A stretch of DNA of 64,000 nt from Atherinomorus stipes (taxonomy: Eukaryota > Chordata > Actinopteri > Atheriniformes > Atherinidae): contig JALJCO010008719.1 of the NCBI GenBank assembly GCA_023101725.1, forward strand, positions 1 to 64,000, in the 5' to 3' direction. This document shows, piece after piece, positions 57,906 through 64,000 of this stretch. A program made the translations under genes and the position numbers. The notes beneath the pieces were generated by a model that did no database searches, was not told where the DNA came from, and was given only the letters and a program-made list of their open reading frames with translations. Each line of letters starts with the position of its first letter. The stretch's first letter is position 1.

Positions 57906-60519
57906 TGAGTCCTGAACTACTCCCAGATTTCTTGCTTCGTTTTAGCCTTTAAGTTTGAAAACAAAAGTTAATGCATTTTCTGCTTCCACGAGATAAGAAC
58001 CCTGGTAATTAGCATAATTATAAATAGTGAGATCACTCAAATAAACCCCAGATTGTTCATAATTTTGAATTATTGAGGAAATCCAGTTATTTTTTCCATC
58101 TTCCACAAAAAATGTGAAACAGAGTGAATTAAACTTTTCCCATAAATTACTAAAAAAAATTCAAATAGCTGTGTGGTATATTTTAAGGGCTGTGAATTTA
58201 CATAATGTTAGAACAAACTTATTTAAGGCAAATTTACTTATACAACACAATTCAGCAACTTGATTCAAAGTATTTTATTATAAAACATAAAATGCATGAA
58301 AAAAAATGTCTAAATACATTTGATAAGATACTTAACATAAAGTAAAAGGTGGAGTCCGGCTGAAACTATTATTCAAAGCTCTGGAATTTAATTAGAACAG
58401 TCAAATGCAGCGACAAAAACAGGAAAGTTGATGTTTTTTTATTTTATTTTAAAGAACGACAAACCTGTAGTTCTTTGGAAGTTTGTTCCACATGTATGAA
58501 AACTGAAAGCACAACCTGTAATGCATAAAGATTTCTAATAATCTAAGCAACACCACGGCCAGGAAACATGTTTTTTTTACAGTGTACTCTCTCAGTTGTT
58601 GCTCCTGGCTGGAAGCCAACAAGCGCATAGATGCGAGTACAGTGCCATATACACAAAGAATGGCCGTATCAGGGTGCATTTTCTGCACGGATGGGTGGTT
58701 CACAAGAAGCCATGACCACAATCATGCTGTCTGTGTGTACGAAAACTGAAGTAAACTTCTTTTTTAGAAGTAAAGATGCACGTGGGACATGGACTTGCAA
58801 TAAAACAGCCACACACATGCGCATATATGCACACACTTATGGGGTGACAGAGTGCACTGGCTGAGCTCAGATGAACCAACGGCAACCTGGGGAAAGAGGA
58901 ATGTGTATGGCGGCGGTCCAAAAGAGGCCGTCAGAATCCTCAGCAGGCAATCCTGGTTGTCTTAGTGAACCCCAGTGTAAGTGTGGTGGAGTCTGTGCAT
59001 CTGCACAAGAGGCTGGTAGGGGTAGAAACTCTCGAACTGTATGAATATGTGCAATTTTGCAGAAAGTTGGCAAAAAAAAAAGAAAGAAAAGAAGTGCAAT
59101 GCAGCTTCACTTTTATATGAATCTTTCTGTCTTGCACACTGAATGCCCTGACGATACAGCCAATGTAATAAAAAGCCTAATCCACCTTATCAGCAGCACT
59201 AAGAGATGCTTAATCGAAATTCCTTAATGGCTCCAGGATGCAGTGGAGCATCTGCAGGCAAAGTCTGCCCTTGCAAGTGGGAAGTGACTCCAGCCAGCAA
59301 GGAGGAGATCTGTCACCAGAAGGCAGAGAGGACACTCACTGTACCGCCACTCATCCCAAAAATACGGAATGATGTCATGCAGATTCCAAATGTGGACTGC
59401 AGTGGTAGAAACAGGGTCATGTGTGCACTCGACTAATGCACAGCTGAATAAGGAGAAAAAAAAAGAGCTAGAGGAGTATGGAGAGGACGGAGGAGAGTGA
59501 AAGGCTGTTTAAAATATTCAACCCCCCTTCCATTAACTCACCATGTAGGGATGAGAACACAACCTGCAGTGTAGATCTTAAGAGAAAAAGGAAGAGAGAG
59601 GGGGGTACTGTGGGAGCAGACCTCTTATCCAGTAGCCCTTAAATCCAGCTCAGCATTTTCTTGGTGATGTCATCTCTTTTTCACTCTCACTTCTCTGTCT
59701 TCACTTTCTCCCTCACTTTGGCCTTCCCGAGCTCTCTGCGTCTTGCACGCACATGCTCGCCTTTCCTTCCTCTGCAATTACACAACGTGCATTGCATTAC
59801 AATATGCGACGCATCTTGTTCAACACCCATAGATCCCCGTAAAGCCGGAGCTGCCTGCAGTCATCCTGAGTTCCACTGAACTCGGAAGTGTGGGGCTTGC
59901 TCGCTTGTGTCGCCGCAGACCTCCATCCTGCCCTTTTTTCGCACTTCAACCACACTGCATCCTCTGACAGACAAGGAGAACACTGTATAAACAAAACAGG
60001 GAAATGGCTGCCAGCTGCACGGACAGAGCCGGACAGAAGGGGAGACGTGTTGCGTGTGCAGCTTTTTATTGGGTATGAAAAGGGAGGCAATGGGATAACA
60101 CATGGAGGAAGAGAGGGCACCGAAAAGGTCTTTGAAGCTATTTAACAGTGTTCTTTCTCCAGGAGTGGCTCCTGTTTTGGTTTAATTTGGAAAAATAATA
60201 GCAATAAAAAGGTGTAAATTTACAAAGAATAAAGAATCCAATTGGGAATTTATTGGACTGTAATGCTGAGTATGTAATTTAGTTAAGGCAGCAGAACACA
60301 ATATATTATAGTTGACTAATATCTGTCTATATCCAGGTGTGACACTGAGGCTGTCAGTATAACTGTAGCACATGATGATATTTTTCTAAGAAAAAATAAG
60401 AGAAAACTTTAAACCGTAAGAACAAGTCAACAAAGGTTCGCAGGATCTGTAATCACCAGGTACCAACACTCGTGGCGATCCGAGCCACTAAGAAAGACGG
60501 ACAGAATCTACTTCTGATG
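57906..60519. other. non-coding stretch
   Basis: No supported exon or mobile element. Unusually balanced composition at 59200-59900. No element ends were seen. Confidence 0.4.
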
Positions 60520-60584
60520 CAGCGTTTTATTCAGCATAATATGCTGAATAAAACGCTGAATTTGTAGAATATTATTCTACAAAT
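60520..60584. repeat. two adjacent perfect palindromes
   Basis: 60520-60558 has a 19-bp stem (CAGCGTTTTATTCAGCATA) around a single A. 60560-60584 has a 12-bp stem (ATTTGTAGAATA) around a single T. They are separated by one base. Neither is a tandem repeat of the other. Confidence 0.92.
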
Positions 60585-60911
60585 GCATGTAGCAAACGCT
60601 TCTTTGGAATGAGTAAAAGTAAACGATTCAGACTTTTCTAAAGTTAAATTTAACTTGGATGAGAGGCTGGTTGTTTTCAAGATCTTTTAAGGTCTTAAAT
60701 TTAAATTTCTGAATTTTTTTTTCTTCTTTTTTTCTTCTTTTTTCATTTTTTTTTCTTTTTCTCTTTCTCTTCTCTTGCTTCTTTTTTTCTGAAAGAAAAA
60801 AAATTTTCTGAATTTTAGGACATTTTTAGGACCCCACAAAAATCTTGTCAAAGATGTGGATGATGTAATAATGTTGCCAAAATTGATCCAAATGCATGTT
60901 GGAAAACATCC

Positions 60912-61427
60912 ATCCAATTAAAGAGAAGGCTAAATTCACAGTAGTAATTCAAATAACAAGAAAGTAAAGAATCTAATAATAAATAAAAATTTACAAAATT
61001 ATAGTTTAGTGAAATACACTATTGCTTTTGAAATGTGGTTGGAAATAATATTAATAATAATAATAATAATGATAATAAAAACTGTTCCAGACACATTAAA
61101 GCACCTTTCCCATCAACTGTGGACCAACATATCTTTTCAACAGGTGCAAACGTCTTTTGAACATTAGAGAAAACACCTGATTGTAGTGATTGCCTAAAAG
61201 TGTTGCTCAACAACATTTTAGCTTCGGAGCCCCATCATGCTTGTTTACTCGTTTTTTATTTTTGTGTGTTCATTTTCAATATTTCCTTCAAACCACAATT
61301 CAAAATGAATGTCATGATTTTCATAGAATTTTTATTTATTATTACTTTTGTCAATTTCAACTTATTTCACTGACAGCTGATTTTTTTTCCTTCTTTAATT
61401 GGAGGGTATGAAGGATTTTGAGGACTG
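60912..61427. mobile_element. Tc1-type MITE, copy C
   Basis: The interior (AAGGCTAAATTCACAGTAGT, AATTATAGTTTAGTGAAATA, CAACAGGTGCAAACGTC) and right end (CTTTAATTGGAGGGTATGAA, then TTTTGAGGACTG plus TA) match copies A and B. The left terminal about 25 bp is missing (starts at CCATCCAATTAAAG). An (AAT)n tract lies at about 61045-61068. Confidence 0.8.
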
Positions 61428-61429
61428 TA

Positions 61430-62810
61430 TCTTTTTTTCTATACCAGCTCCAGCCCACTAGTCCGCACTCCCTTACACCAGAGCTAAAATGAAGATGCGG
61501 ATTTAAACCCCTCAGACACACGGAGAACATACAGCCACGCAGAAAGGAGACGGTCAGGTGCTCTGCTTCTCACCCCATCACAGCTGGATTAGAAAGCAAA
61601 TGGATGAACGATAATGTGGATGCGGGAGTTGAAACTGAAAACGTTTTATCTCAGATCTGAGTCATGCACGGTCTGCCAGACACTTCTTTTGTAATAAACT
61701 CTCAAAGGCCGTGACAAGAAAAACCATCTGATGATTAGCGTCATCTGTCTCCCATGTGTGTGTGTGACTCTTTAAAGGAGTTTTATTTTAAAAAACATCA
61801 TAAAAGCCATTCATCCTGGCTCAGGAAATTTTATGTAAATGCTTAATTTTCAGCCACACTCCCTTATGCACATTTAAAAAGAAAGTCATACTGAGCTCTT
61901 AAGCCATTGCACATTTCACTCACTTGAATTAGTCAGATTATATGCAGTCATTACTACTATAAAACATTCGGAAACAAGTCTTTAAGCGAATAATCACCGT
62001 ATGTCTCACTCTGTATTCGACTGTTCATATTTAATTCATTTTGTGAAGACTTATAATGACTCAGAGACATTTAACTGAGCAAGAGATGAACTGATTAAGC
62101 AAGTGTGTCTCAATGTTCTCTGTGCACTTAAAAAAAAAAAATCCAAAATGCAACAAAACCAAAACTGTCAGCAGGCCTTGAACAGTGATTTAAATGCCAG
62201 CTTAATGAGAAACAATCGTGCTAGGTATGCAAGAGTTTGCGTCTGATTTTTAGGAGGAACAGGGTATCCCCGTCACAGAGAACAAGAGGACAACAGGGGA
62301 CAGATTATTGCTTGGCAAACACCACAACTTGATTACCCAACTTTCATGAGGGGTCTGTTCAGGCCAGGAGAAGAGACACAAAAGGAATTCAGTCTCCCTC
62401 TCGCTTGGTTATTCAGCTGTTTCTCAGAGGTCCGAACTGGGCAACAGCGAGAGAAGGAGCAGAGAAAGAGGAAAATAAAAAGTGAAGAAGTGGGAACACG
62501 GCAGAGAGAAAAGCAAGTGAGTGACTGTGTAACTGGAGGTTTGTTTTGTTCCAAATCAGACTGCTTTATAGCAACGCAGGGGGCGAGTGGTTCCAGGCAG
62601 CAGACAATGGGCCAGCAGGATCAATATTGACATTCTCCTTAGTGATAGATGAGTTGGTTGGGTGAGGTCAGGGACGGGATCTCAGTGCAAGCCTGCCAGC
62701 ATTAGTGGTCATGGCTGGGGGACACTTACTGTAACCTTGGCCTCTCAGCAACATGGAGGGTCTACTGTGCAAACCAAGGAGAGGTGCCCTAGCCCCTCCC
62801 TTTCATAAGC
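61430..62810. other. non-coding stretch
   Basis: A small fragment at about 61515-61550 (ACACGGAGAACATACAGCCA) resembles the body of the ATGA-tailed SINE. Otherwise no repeat or exon was recognised. Confidence 0.4.
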
Positions 62811-63822
62811 TTTATTACGGTAAGAGAAGTCTGTCGTTCGCTGGCCCGGTGCAAGCACAGATCATTTCTTTGTGAAAACAGCGAACAGACGGTGCTGGCG
62901 ATCGCACAGGCCAGCTTGTGTGGCAAACTGCATCTCAAAGTGCCAGCGAAGTCGTCAGAGATGAGGCGTGGAGAACTCAAGAAACTGTAAGCAGAGCAGG
63001 TTTGGACAAGTGACCATTTATTAGTTCTCATTAAAACAACTTTCACAATTGGATTTACTGGCAAGTTCTGCACGCGAGGCGAAGATACAGACACAAACAC
63101 TGGTACAGTCTAACCAGAAGGGCTGCCACAAAATACTGCAACGTAACACCGCTGCAAATTCCATGTTCTTGCTTTGCTGAAACAACATCTCAATTGTTTA
63201 ACTAAAGTGGTCAATTAATCCAAGGCAAACTCATAAAAGAGGAAATGGTGTGGGCTGTTCAGGTAGCTGGATCCAACAAGCTGGGAGCCGGAGCTTAGGG
63301 ATACCACACTGCACCACTCCCTGGTGTGGCGGTGGGATCTGACAGATGAGGGGGGAGGGGATCAGAGAGGCGACAAACGACAACGGATACTCTCAAAAAA
63401 AGAGAAGAAACATAGAAAGAAGATGTGCAGAGTAAATGCCACAAAGGAGAGAAATGAGAAGGAGGTGCCAGGGATAGTGTGAGGAGGAAGGAGAAGAGGT
63501 CATCTGAGGTGAGAGAGATTTTGTGTGGTGGGCTGGTTTCAGCGAAGATGGAGCTGGGCCACTCTCCTCCTCTTCCTCTGATTCTGTTCTGGCTTGGGGA
63601 ACTGGACCGAAGCCTCGCAAACACACTAAACACATGTCTGCAGCCTCCCACACACATGCTCGCTGCCTTCCTCACTACACACTTGTGTTTCTTACACAAA
63701 TAGAAGTGACATCACAGCAGTCGCATTTTAAACCAATACATGTTGCTCCCAGTCCAACATCCACACACACACATACGCACACACACACTCGGGCGCATTG
63801 AATTCCCGGTCAGCGCGCTGCT
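62811..63822 (-). other. probable 3' UTR of the edge gene with two AATAAA signals
   Basis: TTTATT on the plus strand (AATAAA on the minus) occurs at 63017-63022 and 62811-62816, about 0.8 and 1.0 kb beyond the stop codon at 63823. No further coding frame continues in between. A CA tract lies at about 63764-63788. The UTR extent is inference and depends on which signal, if either, is used. Confidence 0.4.
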
Positions 63823-64000
63823 TCAGAGTCCAAACCACTCGGTGACCCCTCCTCTCCTGGGGTCGAGTTTCTGCCTCTGCTTTTCGTCCTCCATGAACTT
63901 GTCCTGCATCTCCTCCATGGAGCCCTCCGCCGGCGTCCGGTCCTTTTCCGGGAAGATGTCAGGAAAGGTGAATGTCTGGCCCTGTGCCTGATGCAGAGAC
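63823..64000 (-). CDS. C-terminal exon of an unidentified protein (partial)
   Basis: The minus strand is open from the window edge to a TGA at 63823-63825, giving 58 residues after one partial codon. It contains QTFTFPDIFPEKDRTPAEGS, then MEEMQDKFMEDEKQRQKLDP, and ends RRGGVTEWFGL. The highly charged helical middle and the compact hydrophobic ending look like genuine protein, and the exon is markedly more GC-rich than its surroundings. A possible splice acceptor (CACAG before GGCCAG) lies near 63986, so the coding exon may begin there; equally, the frame may continue beyond the window. I do not recognise the family. No transposon signature is present, so a host gene is the best reading. Confidence 0.6.
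   Translation of the reverse strand, partial: SLHQAQGQTFTFPDIFPEKDRTPAEGSMEEMQDKFMEDEKQRQKLDPRRGGVTEWFGL

Overview
This window looks like nuclear DNA from a ray-finned (teleost) fish. There is no prokaryotic gene organisation. Long AT-rich non-coding stretches alternate with decayed transposable elements (TEs) of types common in fish genomes: Tc1/mariner relics, hAT-type elements, many short inverted-repeat DNA elements, L2-like, Rex/CR1-like and L1-like LINE fragments, tRNA-derived SINEs, and long GT and GATA microsatellites. All family names come from reading motifs by eye, not from a database search.

Only one stretch looks like real host protein-coding sequence: a minus-strand exon at the right edge (63823-64000) that encodes the C-terminus of an unidentified protein. 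Minus-strand AATAAA signals at 63017 and 62811 imply a 3' UTR of about 0.8-1.0 kb. The rest appears intergenic or intronic. One further weak splice-acceptor/ORF candidate lies at 23523.

Layout from left to right. 0.7-5 kb: a nested stack (an inverted-repeat element split by a LINE, which is itself split by another inverted-repeat element), then two more terminal-inverted-repeat (TIR) elements. 5-10 kb: mostly unique sequence. 10-14 kb: a Tc1 relic, a 1-kb TIR element, and a TIR element inserted in a SINE. 14-17.8 kb: unique sequence. 17.8-20.5 kb: SINE-like pieces, then a TTAA-flanked element carrying a 1.1-kb near-palindromic foldback insertion. 20.5-26 kb: largely unique. 26-31.3 kb: a solo LTR with a 5-bp duplication, an L2-like LINE, a Rex-like LINE interrupted by two nested TIR elements, SINEs, and a second copy of the first element. 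32.4-38.9 kb: a hAT-like element with an exact 8-bp target-site duplication (TSD) inside a palindromic element, Tc1-type elements, a poly-T tandem array and an L1-like 3' end. 40-49 kb: more TIR elements, a retroposed insertion with a 16-bp TSD, and LINE and Tc1 relics. 51 kb: a (GATA)28 array. 53-54.7 kb: a near-palindromic TTAA element split by two SINEs. 56.4-57.7 kb: a dead Tc1 transposon with about 200-bp TIRs.

The main value of the window is as an insertion record. Several insertions can be dated relative to each other, because the uninterrupted target survives elsewhere in the window or in the opposite arm of a palindrome. No complete functional transposase, viral gene, CRISPR array or RNA gene was found.
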